NCBI GenBank assembly: GCA_016794595.1
Contig: JAEUJN010000070.1
Location: 1-38,079, forward strand
Source of the DNA: Kineosporiaceae bacterium
GTDB taxonomy: Bacteria > Actinomycetota > Actinomycetes > Actinomycetales > Kineosporiaceae
DNA: 38,079 bases
Reading direction: 5' to 3'
Position 1 is the stretch's first letter; every line of letters starts with the position of its first letter. The notes beneath the pieces are model-generated. The model was not told the origin of the DNA, searched no databases, and saw only the letters and a program-made list of their open reading frames with translations. Of the stretch, positions 7,077 to 14,229 are shown piece after piece. The translations under genes and the position numbers were made by a program.

Positions 7077-8393
7077 GTGCGTCGCTACGCCTCGATCCTG
7101 CGCCGGCGAGGGGCCCTGGCCCCCTTCCTGGCCGCCTTCGCCGCGCGGCTGCCGGTCTCGATGGTCCCCCTCGGCATGGTGCTGCTGATCCAGTCGGTCC
7201 GCGGCTCCTACTCGGTGGCCGGCGTGATCACGGCGATGTACACCATCGGGGTCGCGCTGGCCTCCCCCGGGTGGGGGGCGCTGATCGACCGGATCGGCCA
7301 GCCGTGGGTGATCGGGCCGTTGTCGCTGACCAGTGCGCTGCTCCTGGCCGGCCTGGCCCAGGGGGTGGTGGCCGGGCTGCCCGATTCCGCCCTGATCGTG
7401 CTCGCGGTGGGTGTCGGCCTGACCTTCCCGCCGATCTCGCCGGCGATGCGGGCCGCCTGGCGGGTGATCCTGGACGACGAGGCCGATCGCCGGGCGGCGT
7501 ATGCGCTGGAAGCGGTCGTGATCGAGGTGATGTTCGTCGGGGGGCCGCTGCTGCTGTCCGCCCTGCTGGTCGTGGACAGTGCCCAGGCGCCCCTGCTCCT
7601 GGTGGCGGGGCTGCTCGGGGTGGCGGGGCTGGGGTACGCGCTCACCGGGGCGGCCCGCGCCTGGCGTCCGGAGCCGCATGCCTCGGGGGCGCACGTGCGG
7701 GGGCGCTCCCCGCTCCGCTCGCTCGGGGTGGTGGCGAGCCTGGCGGTCGGCCTGCTGGTGGCCGTCGGTTTCGGCCAACTGGACGTCGCGCTGGCCGCCA
7801 CTGCGGGGTCGATCCTGGGGGATCAGGCGCGGGTGGGGTTGCTGTTCACCGCGATCGCCGGTGGCAGCGCGATCGGGGGCACGGTGTACGGGGCGCTCGT
7901 CCCGCACCGGCCGGGGGCCGACCACGGCCGGCTGCCGTTCGTGCTGGCCGGGTTCGCCGCGGGACTGGCCCTGGTGACCCTGGCGATCACCCGCCAGGTC
8001 AGCTCGCTGGCGGTGCTGATGCCATTGCTGTTCCTGACCGGTCTGGCCATCGCCCCCGGGCTGATCATGCTGGCCAACCTGGTGGACGAGAGCGCACCCC
8101 GCGACCGGCTCACCCAGGCCCAGGCCTGGCTGACGACGGCGTTCACGGCGGGTGCCGCAGCCGGGACGGCGCTCGCCGGGCTGCTGATCGACCGGGGTGG
8201 CCCGCGACTCGGGTTCGGCGGGGCGAGCCTGGCGCTGGTGATCGCGGTCGTGATTGCCATACTCGCTCAACGCGTGTGGCGACGCCTCGGCGTCCCCCGC
8301 GGGCACGGCGAGCAGTCCGAGCAGCACGAGCAGCACGATGAGCAGCGCCACCGACCGAGAGCGCAGGAGAGCAGTGCACAGCTTCGCCAGTGA
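7077..8393 (+). CDS. MFS transporter
   Basis: 438 residues if started at the GTG at 7077 (VRRYASILRRRG), which has the purine-rich stretch gaggcagga some 10 bp upstream. About 12 hydrophobic helices follow (APFLAAFAARLPVSMVPLGM, YTIGVALASPGWGALIDRIG with the MFS G-x-L-x-D-R loop motif, IAGGSAIGGTVYGALVP). The early SMVPLGMVLLIQ and the PISPAMRAAWRVI segment resemble small-molecule efflux MFS proteins of actinobacteria. The C-terminus is a hydrophilic tail with EQS/EQH repeats that reads 20 bp into the threonine aldolase gene. Substrate unknown. Confidence 0.85.
   Translation: MRRYASILRRRGALAPFLAAFAARLPVSMVPLGMVLLIQSVRGSYSVAGVITAMYTIGVALASPGWGALIDRIGQPWVIGPLSLTSALLLAGLAQGVVAGLPDSALIVLAVGVGLTFPPISPAMRAAWRVILDDEADRRAAYALEAVVIEVMFVGGPLLLSALLVVDSAQAPLLLVAGLLGVAGLGYALTGAARAWRPEPHASGAHVRGRSPLRSLGVVASLAVGLLVAVGFGQLDVALAATAGSILGDQARVGLLFTAIAGGSAIGGTVYGALVPHRPGADHGRLPFVLAGFAAGLALVTLAITRQVSSLAVLMPLLFLTGLAIAPGLIMLANLVDESAPRDRLTQAQAWLTTAFTAGAAAGTALAGLLIDRGGPRLGFGGASLALVIAVVIAILAQRVWRRLGVPRGHGEQSEQHEQHDEQRHRPRAQESSAQLRQ
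8310..8348 (+). repeat. 9-bp microrepeat in the MFS C-terminal tail
   Basis: Four copies of a GAGCAGNNN unit (GAGCAGTCC, GAGCAGCAC, GAGCAGCAC, then GAT and GAGCAGCGC) code in frame for EQS-EQH-EQH-D-EQR at the end of the MFS transporter. The tail is hydrophilic and His/Glu-rich, so it is cytoplasmic in the usual topology. Confidence 0.8.
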
Positions 8394-9399
8394 CAACTAC
8401 TCCGCCGTCCACCCCGAGGTGATGGCCGCTGTCGTGGCCGCCAATCAGGGCCATGCCCGGGCCTACGGCGCGGACGAGGTGACCGAGCGCGCGGTGACAG
8501 CGATCCGGGCCGAGCTCGACTCGGACGCCGAGATCGCCTTCGTGTTCAACGGTACGGGCGCCAATGTGGTCGGCCTGCAGGTCATGCTGCGACCGTGGGA
8601 TCACGTGGTGTGCGCCGCCACCGCGCACATCGCGGTGGACGAGTGCGGTGCCCCGGAACGGATCACCGGCGCGAAGCTCGTCTCGGTGCCGACCCCGGAC
8701 GGCAAGCTGACCGCCGAGCTCGTGCGCTCGGTGCGCACCCGCATCGGTGACGAACACCAGACCCAGCCCCGGGTGGTCTCGATCAGCCAGTCGACCGAGT
8801 ACGGCACGCTCTACACCCCTCAGGAGCTACGGGTGCTGGCGGAGGCCGCCCACGCCGAGGGGATGTACCTTCACGTGGACGGCGCGCGGATCGCCAATGC
8901 AGCTGCCGCCCTGGGGGTTTCGCTGGCCGAGCTGATCACCCGCACCGGGGTGGACGTGGTGTCCCTGGGTGCCACCAAGAACGGGGCGATGGGGGCCGAG
9001 GCGGTCGTCGTCCTGAACCAGGAGTTGCGGCCGGCGCTGCGGTTCGTGCGCAAGCAGTTCATGCAGCTCGGATCCAAGGGCCGCTTCCTGTCGGCGCAGT
9101 TACTGGCCCTGTTCACCGACGGGCTCTGGCGGCGGAATGCGCTGCACGCCAACGCCATGGCCTCCCGGCTGAGTTCGGGGGTGGCCGCCCTGCCCGGGGT
9201 GTCGATCACCCGTCCCACCCAGGCCAACCACGTGTTCGCCACCCTGCCCGCGGCGGCGATCGAGCCGCTGCAGCAGGTGGCGCCGTTCTACCTCTGGGAC
9301 GAGTCCTGCCATGAGGTCCGTCTGATGTGCTCGTGGGACACCACGGCCGAGCAGGTGGACGAGTTCGTCAACGCGGCCGGTAAACTGTTGTCCCTCTGA
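8374..9399 (+). CDS. ltaE: Low-specificity L-threonine aldolase
   Basis: 341 residues, PLP-dependent enzyme splitting L-threonine/allo-threonine to glycine and acetaldehyde. The GTG at 8374 is chosen because it is preceded by aggag at 8365 and starts the family-like VHSFASDNYSAVHPEV. Visible features are AYGADEVTE, FNGTGANVVGLQVM, the HVDGARIANAAAALG substrate/PLP aspartate region, and the Schiff-base lysine in SLGATKNGAMG at about residue 202, followed by RKQFMQLGSKGRFLSAQ. Length is normal for the family. The first 20 bp overlap the end of the MFS gene, so the transporter and aldolase are probably co-expressed. Related beta-eliminating lyases could share the fold, but the motifs fit threonine aldolase well. 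Confidence 0.93.
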   Translation: MHSFASDNYSAVHPEVMAAVVAANQGHARAYGADEVTERAVTAIRAELDSDAEIAFVFNGTGANVVGLQVMLRPWDHVVCAATAHIAVDECGAPERITGAKLVSVPTPDGKLTAELVRSVRTRIGDEHQTQPRVVSISQSTEYGTLYTPQELRVLAEAAHAEGMYLHVDGARIANAAAALGVSLAELITRTGVDVVSLGATKNGAMGAEAVVVLNQELRPALRFVRKQFMQLGSKGRFLSAQLLALFTDGLWRRNALHANAMASRLSSGVAALPGVSITRPTQANHVFATLPAAAIEPLQQVAPFYLWDESCHEVRLMCSWDTTAEQVDEFVNAAGKLLSL

Positions 9400-9444
9400 G
9401 GGTTTCGCTGTCCCACCTGTCCCGGGCCGGGTCTGGGGGAGGGG

Positions 9445-10245
9445 TCACACGTAGTGAGCGGCCGCGGCGGCGGCCTGGGCGCCGTACGAGCTGCCGAACA
9501 ACACCGTGTGGACCAGCAGCGGGAACAGCTGGTGCAGGCCGACCCGCTCGCGCCAGCCCTCGGCCAGCGGCCACGCCTCGTGGTAGGCGGCCAGCACGCG
9601 ATCCAGGTGAGGCAGGCCGAACAGCGCCAGCATGGCCAGGTCGCTCTCCCGGTGCCCACCGTGGGCGGAGGGATCGATCAGGACGGCGCTGGCGCCGTCC
9701 CACAGGACGTTGCCCGACCACAGATCACCGTGCAGCCGGGCCACCGGCTCGGCGGGCCCGCACAGGTCGGGATCCTCATCGGCCAGCCGCTCGCAGAGCA
9801 CGCTCACCGCGCGCCGGCCCTGCTCGGGCAGGGTCCGGTGATCGACGGCCTGGCGCAGGAACGGTTCCAGCCGGTACCGGGCGAAGAAGCGGCCCCAGCC
9901 GATGTTCCGGTCGACCGTGTTGTGCGGCAACGGGATCGGGCCGATGAACCCGTCACCGTCCCATCCCTGCGGGGGACAGCCGAACCACGGTGCGCCGGCG
10001 CGATGGGTGGCGGCCAGCTCGCGGCCGAAGCGCTCGGCCGCAGCAGGCGTGGCCGGGTGGGTGGTCACCCGCGCGATCGCGATCCGGGTGTCTCCCGGTG
10101 AGACCGGCTGCACCGGGAGGGCGACCGAGGCCCCGCCCCGGGAGCGGGCCTGGGCCAGCCAGTGCAAGCCCGCGGACTCGACGGCGAAGAACCCGTGTGG
10201 GGCGTCAGCCCGGTGCTTGACCACGGGGTCCGGCAGGCCGCTCAT
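9445..10245 (-). CDS. Fructosamine/ribulosamine 3-kinase family protein
   Basis: 266 residues from ATG at 10245 (MSGLPDPVVKHRADAPHGF). Aminoglycoside-phosphotransferase-like kinase fold of the FN3K family: FGRELAATHRAG, FIGPIPLPHNTVD and WGRFFARYRLEPFLRQA (the family signature area), the catalytic loop ARLHGDLWSGNVLW and the metal-binding LIDPSAHGGHRESDLAML. FN3K enzymes phosphorylate the sugar of glycated lysines, which then falls off; bacterial members mostly act on ribulosamines and erythrulosamines. It lies 10 bp behind a low-molecular-weight phosphatase gene on the same strand, a pairing known for protein deglycation. It is slightly short at the N-terminus, where the ATP-binding region is compact. 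Confidence 0.88.
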   Translation of the reverse strand: MSGLPDPVVKHRADAPHGFFAVESAGLHWLAQARSRGGASVALPVQPVSPGDTRIAIARVTTHPATPAAAERFGRELAATHRAGAPWFGCPPQGWDGDGFIGPIPLPHNTVDRNIGWGRFFARYRLEPFLRQAVDHRTLPEQGRRAVSVLCERLADEDPDLCGPAEPVARLHGDLWSGNVLWDGASAVLIDPSAHGGHRESDLAMLALFGLPHLDRVLAAYHEAWPLAEGWRERVGLHQLFPLLVHTVLFGSSYGAQAAAAAAHYV

Positions 10246-10255
10246 GGCCGAGCAG

Positions 10256-10864
10256 TCAACCAGCGGCAGAGTCGCTGTGCAGGGTGGCGGGCCGGGACGC
10301 AGCGCTGCTGGCACCCTGGCGGAGCTCCTCCTGCACCCAGTCGAGCAGGCCCGCGCAGGCCGCCTCGATCTGGGTCAGCACCTCGGTGAAGGCGGGGGTG
10401 CCGTCGTAGTACGGGTCGGCCACGTCCAGGTCGGAGCCGAGGGCATCCGGCTCGGTGACCGGGTCGAAGCTGCGCAGCAGCTGCACGCGGTCCCGGGCGG
10501 TGTCGGTGGGCGCCCAGGACCGCAGGCTGCGCAGGTGGCCCCGATCGAGCGCGATCACCAGATCCCGCTCGGCGAACCAGGACGGCTCGAACTGCCGGGC
10601 TCGGTGGGTGGTGGCGTCGTATCCCCGCCGGTTCAGGGCGGCCACGGCACGCCGGTCCGCCCGCTCACCGATGTGCCACTCGCCGGTGCCGGCCGAGTCG
10701 ACCTCGACCAGGTGGTCCAGCCCCCGGGCGCTCACCAGCGCGCGCAGCACGTACTCGGCCATGGGGGAGCGGCAGATGTTCCCCGTGCACACGAAGCAGA
10801 TCCGGTAGGGGCGCTCGGCTGCCCTCGGGGAGGAGAGGTGCGGCGGGGGCTGGTGATCAGGCAT
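10256..10864 (-). CDS. Low-molecular-weight phosphatase (protein-tyrosine or ribulosamine-5-phosphatase type)
   Basis: 202 residues from ATG at 10864. The catalytic P-loop reads VCTGNICRSPMAE (CX5R with Cys nucleophile and Arg), followed by DSAGTGEWHIGERADRRA and the general-acid loop DVADPYYDG. These are hallmarks of the LMW-PTP fold. The first about 20 residues (MPDHQPPPHLSSPRAAERP) are a disordered extension, and an internal start closer to the fold is conceivable. The gene ends 10 bp before the fructosamine-kinase-family gene. LMW phosphatases beside such kinases can act as protein-ribulosamine-5-phosphatases, making the substrate for the kinase. A plain phosphotyrosine role cannot be excluded. 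Confidence 0.9.
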   Translation of the reverse strand: MPDHQPPPHLSSPRAAERPYRICFVCTGNICRSPMAEYVLRALVSARGLDHLVEVDSAGTGEWHIGERADRRAVAALNRRGYDATTHRARQFEPSWFAERDLVIALDRGHLRSLRSWAPTDTARDRVQLLRSFDPVTEPDALGSDLDVADPYYDGTPAFTEVLTQIEAACAGLLDWVQEELRQGASSAASRPATLHSDSAAG

Positions 10865-11013
10865 CACGGTCGCAGGCTCGCAATCCGCTCGTCGTTCCGT
10901 CCACTGCGGCCCCTGACGGTACCGCTGTCCACAGGGCGTGGTCACCTCGCGGCCGGGGCGGTGACCCGCCACCTAGCCTGCCGGTCGATCAGGAAGGTGA
11001 CGATCCGGGAGGT

Positions 11014-11286
11014 GTGAACGTGCTGAACTCGGCCGAGAGGGCGGCTGCCCTGACCACGGCGCTGGCTCATCAGGTCGGCGAGCTCGCAACCGCCCTGGCC
11101 CGGGCGGACGGCGTGCTGTGGGTGAGCCTGGCCGCCGACCGGTTCCGTGACCAGCTGTCCGAGGAGGCCCGCGGGGTGGAACGCGCCGCCGGGCAGCTGT
11201 CGCAGGCGGCCGCGCTGTTGCAGCGGCATGCACGAACGCTGGAGTGCCTGCCCCCGGTGGTGCCCCCGTTCCTGCCGGTCGGGTGA
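11014..11286 (+). CDS. WXG100-like small protein
   Basis: 90 residues from the GTG at 11014 with a good ribosome site gggagg six bases before. Predicted all-helical hairpin: an Ala-rich helix (AERAAALTTALAHQVGELATAL), a turn ADGVLWVSLAADRF carrying the conserved Trp (WVS in place of WxG), and a second helix ERAAGQLSQAAALLQRHA. This resembles ESAT-6/WXG100 proteins secreted by type VII systems. The next two genes follow with 4-bp spacing or overlap. No ESX ATPase or EccD-type genes are in the window, so any secretion apparatus would be elsewhere. Homology is by pattern only. Confidence 0.6.
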   Translation: MNVLNSAERAAALTTALAHQVGELATALARADGVLWVSLAADRFRDQLSEEARGVERAAGQLSQAAALLQRHARTLECLPPVVPPFLPVG

Positions 11287-11290
11287 GCAG

Positions 11291-11938
11291 ATGCGCGATG
11301 CGAGCGAGAAGCGCCAGGCGAGGACCGGTCGGGAGGCGCTCGATCCGGCCCTGCGGATCACGGTCGACCGGGCGACCTTCGAGCGGTGGCGGACGGCGCC
11401 CGCCTGGTCGGGTCCCGTTCCCGGGTGCGCCGCCGACCGGCACCCGGTGCCGGCGGAGCGGACAGTACCGCCGTTCGTCGCCGTGGCGGCCGCGGTGCTG
11501 TCCCGGGCGCGGTCGGGGGTCGAGCTGACCCTGCGTGGTCCGTTGGTGCACCTGCGCGCGCAGCTCGCGGTCACCGATGACCTGGCGGCGGTGATCGTGT
11601 GGATCGAGCTGGGCTCCCAGGGCGGGAGTCCCGGCGATCTGGGCTGGGTACAGGTGGCCCTGCTGCCGGCCGAGGCCGCGGCGGGCGAGCTCGTGCGATG
11701 GCTGCCGGTTCCCCGACCGGGGGAGGCGATCGCCGAGGGGACCGAGTTGACGGTCACGGCCACCGCCGGTCCCGCCGGGCCGGCACGGTCCGAGACCCTG
11801 CCCGAGCGGGGCGCTCTGGCGCACTGGACGGCGGCCCCCGGCGGCTGGCGCAGCGAGCTGGCCGGTTGCGCGGCAACGCCCGATCGCGTGCAGCAGGACC
11901 TGTCGGCCCTGCTGATCCAGTCCCGGGCCGGATCGTGA
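11291..11938 (+). CDS. Hypothetical protein, possibly EspG-like chaperone
   Basis: 215 residues from ATG at 11291, four bases after the WXG100-like gene. No signal peptide or membrane helix. The central part (VAVAAAVLSRARSGVELTL, then RGPLVHLRAQLAVTDDLAAV) followed by EAAAGELVRWLPVPRPGEAI resembles the mixed alpha/beta pattern of EspG proteins, the cytosolic chaperones of ESX substrates, but this is weak and made by eye only. Its position between a WXG100-like protein and a hydrolase with a helical N-terminus supports a role linked to them. The last codons overlap the next start (GTGA at 11935). Confidence 0.5.
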   Translation: MRDASEKRQARTGREALDPALRITVDRATFERWRTAPAWSGPVPGCAADRHPVPAERTVPPFVAVAAAVLSRARSGVELTLRGPLVHLRAQLAVTDDLAAVIVWIELGSQGGSPGDLGWVQVALLPAEAAAGELVRWLPVPRPGEAIAEGTELTVTATAGPAGPARSETLPERGALAHWTAAPGGWRSELAGCAATPDRVQQDLSALLIQSRAGS

Positions 11939-13404
11939 GCGGGGCTGTGGAGGAGGCCGAGCTGGTCGTGCGGGGTGGTGCCGGCGGGACCACGGCGCGC
12001 CTGGAGGATCTCGAGTCGGCGGCCGAGGTGTTGATCGAGGCCGGGCAGGCGCTGACCGGTGCCGCCGTCCGGCTGGGCGACCTTGCCCTCGACCCCGTGC
12101 TGCTCGCCGGCTATCTGCGATCCCCCCTCACCGGGCTGGCGGCCGAGGCGGCGCTCGCCGGGTGCCTGGCCGGACCTCACGGCCTGGCCGCCGGCGCGTT
12201 GCGGCTCGGCGGGCTGGGCACTGCGCTGCGGGCGGCGGTGGGCATCTACCGCGCAGCGGACGCCGCGGCCCAGCACGCCCTGAACGTGCTGTCGGCGGGC
12301 GCTGGGACGGGAGCGGTTCTCGGGGCTGCCGCGCTGCCCGGGCTGGCCACACTCGGCGCGGGCCTGGTCGCGTTCGGCTCGGACGATTCCGCCCGGTGGA
12401 TGCCGCGTCCGATGGCCCGGCGGGTGCTCGCGTACCTCGCGGCCCACCCGGGTGCCGGGGACCGGGTGGGCGCCGCGCTGCCAGGTGCTGCCCGCGGGCT
12501 GGCCCATCTGGTGGGCGCGCTGAGCGCTCCCCTCGGGCTGATCCTGGTCGCGGCCTCGCCCCCGGATCAGCGCCGCCTGACCCGGGTGCTGTCCGTGGTC
12601 GGGGAGGCGCTGCCCTGGCTGAACGAGAGTCGGGTGGTCAGAGTGGGGCCGATCACCCGCAGTTCCGCGGCGCCGCCGTCCGGGGTCGAGGACCTGATCG
12701 CGCGCACGGCAGCGCTCTACGAGGTCCCTGCGGGGTCGGCCGGTGTCGTCCGGGTGGAACGGGTCACGGCTGCCGATGGGTCACGATCGTGGATCGCGAT
12801 GATCCCGGGCACCCAGGCCTGGCCCCCCCGGGCGGGCGTCCAGCCCTTCGACCTGACGGCCGACGTCAACGCGATCGCCGGCCGGACCACCGCAGCCTCG
12901 TCGCTGGTCACCATCGGGCTCCAGCAGGCCGGTGCCCGGCCGGGGGAGCCGGTGCTGCTGGTGGGTCACTCCCTGGGGGGCATCGTCGCCGCCCAGATGG
13001 CTGCCGACCCGGTCGTGCGGCAACGGCTCTCGATCACCCATGTGGTCACCGCTGGCTCCCCGATCGGATCGATGCCCGTGCCGCGCGAGGTGCAGGTCCT
13101 GGCGCTCGAGCACACCGCGGACGTCGTCCCGTGGACCGAGGGAAGGCGCAACCCCGACCGGCTGAACTGGGTGACGGTGCAGGGCCGTGCCGGTCCGGAC
13201 CCGGTGGCGGCCCACGAGGCGGCGCGCTACGTGCGCACCGGAGCTGCCGTGGACACCACCCCCGAGCCGAGCGCCGTCCGGGCACGTGAGCAGCTGTCCG
13301 GGTTCCTGGCCCGGCCGGGATCGACCGCGACGGCCTGGGTGGTGCCCGGTGATCGTGTCCTGGACGCTGCGCACCCGCACCTGACACCCGTGCCTCCGGG
13401 CTGA
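11935..13404 (+). CDS. Alpha/beta hydrolase (lipase-type) with helical N-terminal domain
   Basis: 489 residues from GTG at 11935, overlapping the previous stop by 4 bp. Residues 1-about 240 are Ala/Leu/Gly-rich helices without catalytic motifs (LEDLESAAEVLIEAGQAL, AVGIYRAADAAAQHALNVL), reminiscent of PPE/WXG-type helical domains. From about 270 there is an alpha/beta hydrolase: SWIAMIPGTQAW (oxyanion strand), VLLVGHSLGGIVAAQMA with nucleophile Ser, ALEHTADVVPW with the likely Asp, and VAAHEAARY with the likely His. Family role is ester or lipid hydrolysis. No classical signal peptide is visible, so export would need another route such as type VII secretion. The specific substrate is unknown. 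Confidence 0.75.
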   Translation: MSGAVEEAELVVRGGAGGTTARLEDLESAAEVLIEAGQALTGAAVRLGDLALDPVLLAGYLRSPLTGLAAEAALAGCLAGPHGLAAGALRLGGLGTALRAAVGIYRAADAAAQHALNVLSAGAGTGAVLGAAALPGLATLGAGLVAFGSDDSARWMPRPMARRVLAYLAAHPGAGDRVGAALPGAARGLAHLVGALSAPLGLILVAASPPDQRRLTRVLSVVGEALPWLNESRVVRVGPITRSSAAPPSGVEDLIARTAALYEVPAGSAGVVRVERVTAADGSRSWIAMIPGTQAWPPRAGVQPFDLTADVNAIAGRTTAASSLVTIGLQQAGARPGEPVLLVGHSLGGIVAAQMAADPVVRQRLSITHVVTAGSPIGSMPVPREVQVLALEHTADVVPWTEGRRNPDRLNWVTVQGRAGPDPVAAHEAARYVRTGAAVDTTPEPSAVRAREQLSGFLARPGSTATAWVVPGDRVLDAAHPHLTPVPPG

Positions 13405-13423
13405 CCCAGCTGACTAGGCTGGC

Positions 13424-14191
13424 GTGGTGCGTCAGACGATCGAGGCGGGCAACGACCGGTTGCTGGTGGAGGACTCCGGCGGTGATGGCCCGCCGGTGGT
13501 GCTCCTGCACTCGGGGATCGCCGACATGCGGATGTGGGACCGGGTGGTCCCTGCGCTGAGCGTGACCCATCGCGTGATCCGGTACGACCTGCGGGGCTAC
13601 GGAGGCTCGACGCCGCCGAGTGAGCCCTACGACTGGGTGAGCGACCTGGAGCAGGTTCTCGATCGGTGCGGGCTGGAGTCGGCCCACCTCGTGGGCAGCA
13701 GCGTGGGGGGAGCGACCGCGCTCGCGTTGGCGCTGGCCTCACCGGACCGGGTGCGCTCGCTGGTGTTGATGGCACCGGGGATCAGCGGGTACCCCTGGCC
13801 GGAGGAGCCGCAACTCGCCGAGCGATGGGCGGCCCTTGCCCAGGTGGGGGATCGCGAGGGCCTGATCGACCTCATGATCGAGGTGTGGTGCAGCGCCGGC
13901 GAGGACGCCACGGTGCGGGAGTTGGTGACGCAGGCCACGGGGGCCCAGGGCGGCGAGGGCACGTGGTGGCGCGAGCTCGATCCCACCTGGGATCGATTGG
14001 GCGAGTTGACGATCGGCACTTTGCTCATGGTCGGTGACCTGGAGCCACCGGCCATGGTCGAGGCGACCGTGGCCGCCGCATCCAGGATTCCCGCAGCCCG
14101 GCTGATCCGGGTGCCGGACGCCGATCACCTGCTCCAGGTGCGCGTCCCCGACCTGGTGGTCGCGGCCATCCAGGGGCACTGCCGGGACTGA
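13424..14191 (+). CDS. Alpha/beta fold hydrolase
   Basis: 255 residues, GTG at 13424 (an adjacent GTG at 13427 is equally good). Typical small soluble alpha/beta hydrolase: PPVVLLHSGIADMRMWD (oxyanion HG-type loop as HS-G), RVIRYDLRGYGGST, nucleophile elbow HLVGSSVGGATALALALA, acid region LLMVGDLEPPAM, and a final DADHLLQVRVPDLV with the catalytic His. The family includes esterases, C-C hydrolases and dehalogenases; this one could be an ester or enol-lactone hydrolase. It follows the long hydrolase gene by 19 bp on the same strand but is of a different subfamily. The next gene starts about 38 bp later. Confidence 0.88.
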   Translation: MVRQTIEAGNDRLLVEDSGGDGPPVVLLHSGIADMRMWDRVVPALSVTHRVIRYDLRGYGGSTPPSEPYDWVSDLEQVLDRCGLESAHLVGSSVGGATALALALASPDRVRSLVLMAPGISGYPWPEEPQLAERWAALAQVGDREGLIDLMIEVWCSAGEDATVRELVTQATGAQGGEGTWWRELDPTWDRLGELTIGTLLMVGDLEPPAMVEATVAAASRIPAARLIRVPDADHLLQVRVPDLVVAAIQGHCRD

Positions 14192-14229
14192 CAACCGGCC
14201 GGTGGACCGGTCGGGGGTCAGACTGGGGC

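Noticed and set aside
8254-8373. Upstream ATG extension of threonine aldolase
   Set aside because: The 40 extra residues are Ser/Ala-rich, lie inside the MFS gene, and the GTG at 8374 has a ribosome site and the family N-terminus.
6801-8396. Minus-strand frame beginning with a signal-peptide-like hydrophobic stretch (LLIVLLVLLGLLAVPAGDAEA)
   Set aside because: The hydrophobic stretch is the complement of the GAGCAG microrepeat of the MFS tail; the rest is antisense to the MFS transporter and of shadow composition.
14192-14229. CCGGCCGGTGGACCGG hairpin-like stretch between hydrolase and propeller genes
   Set aside because: Short, GC-rich and without a T-run; such stretches arise readily by chance at this base composition.
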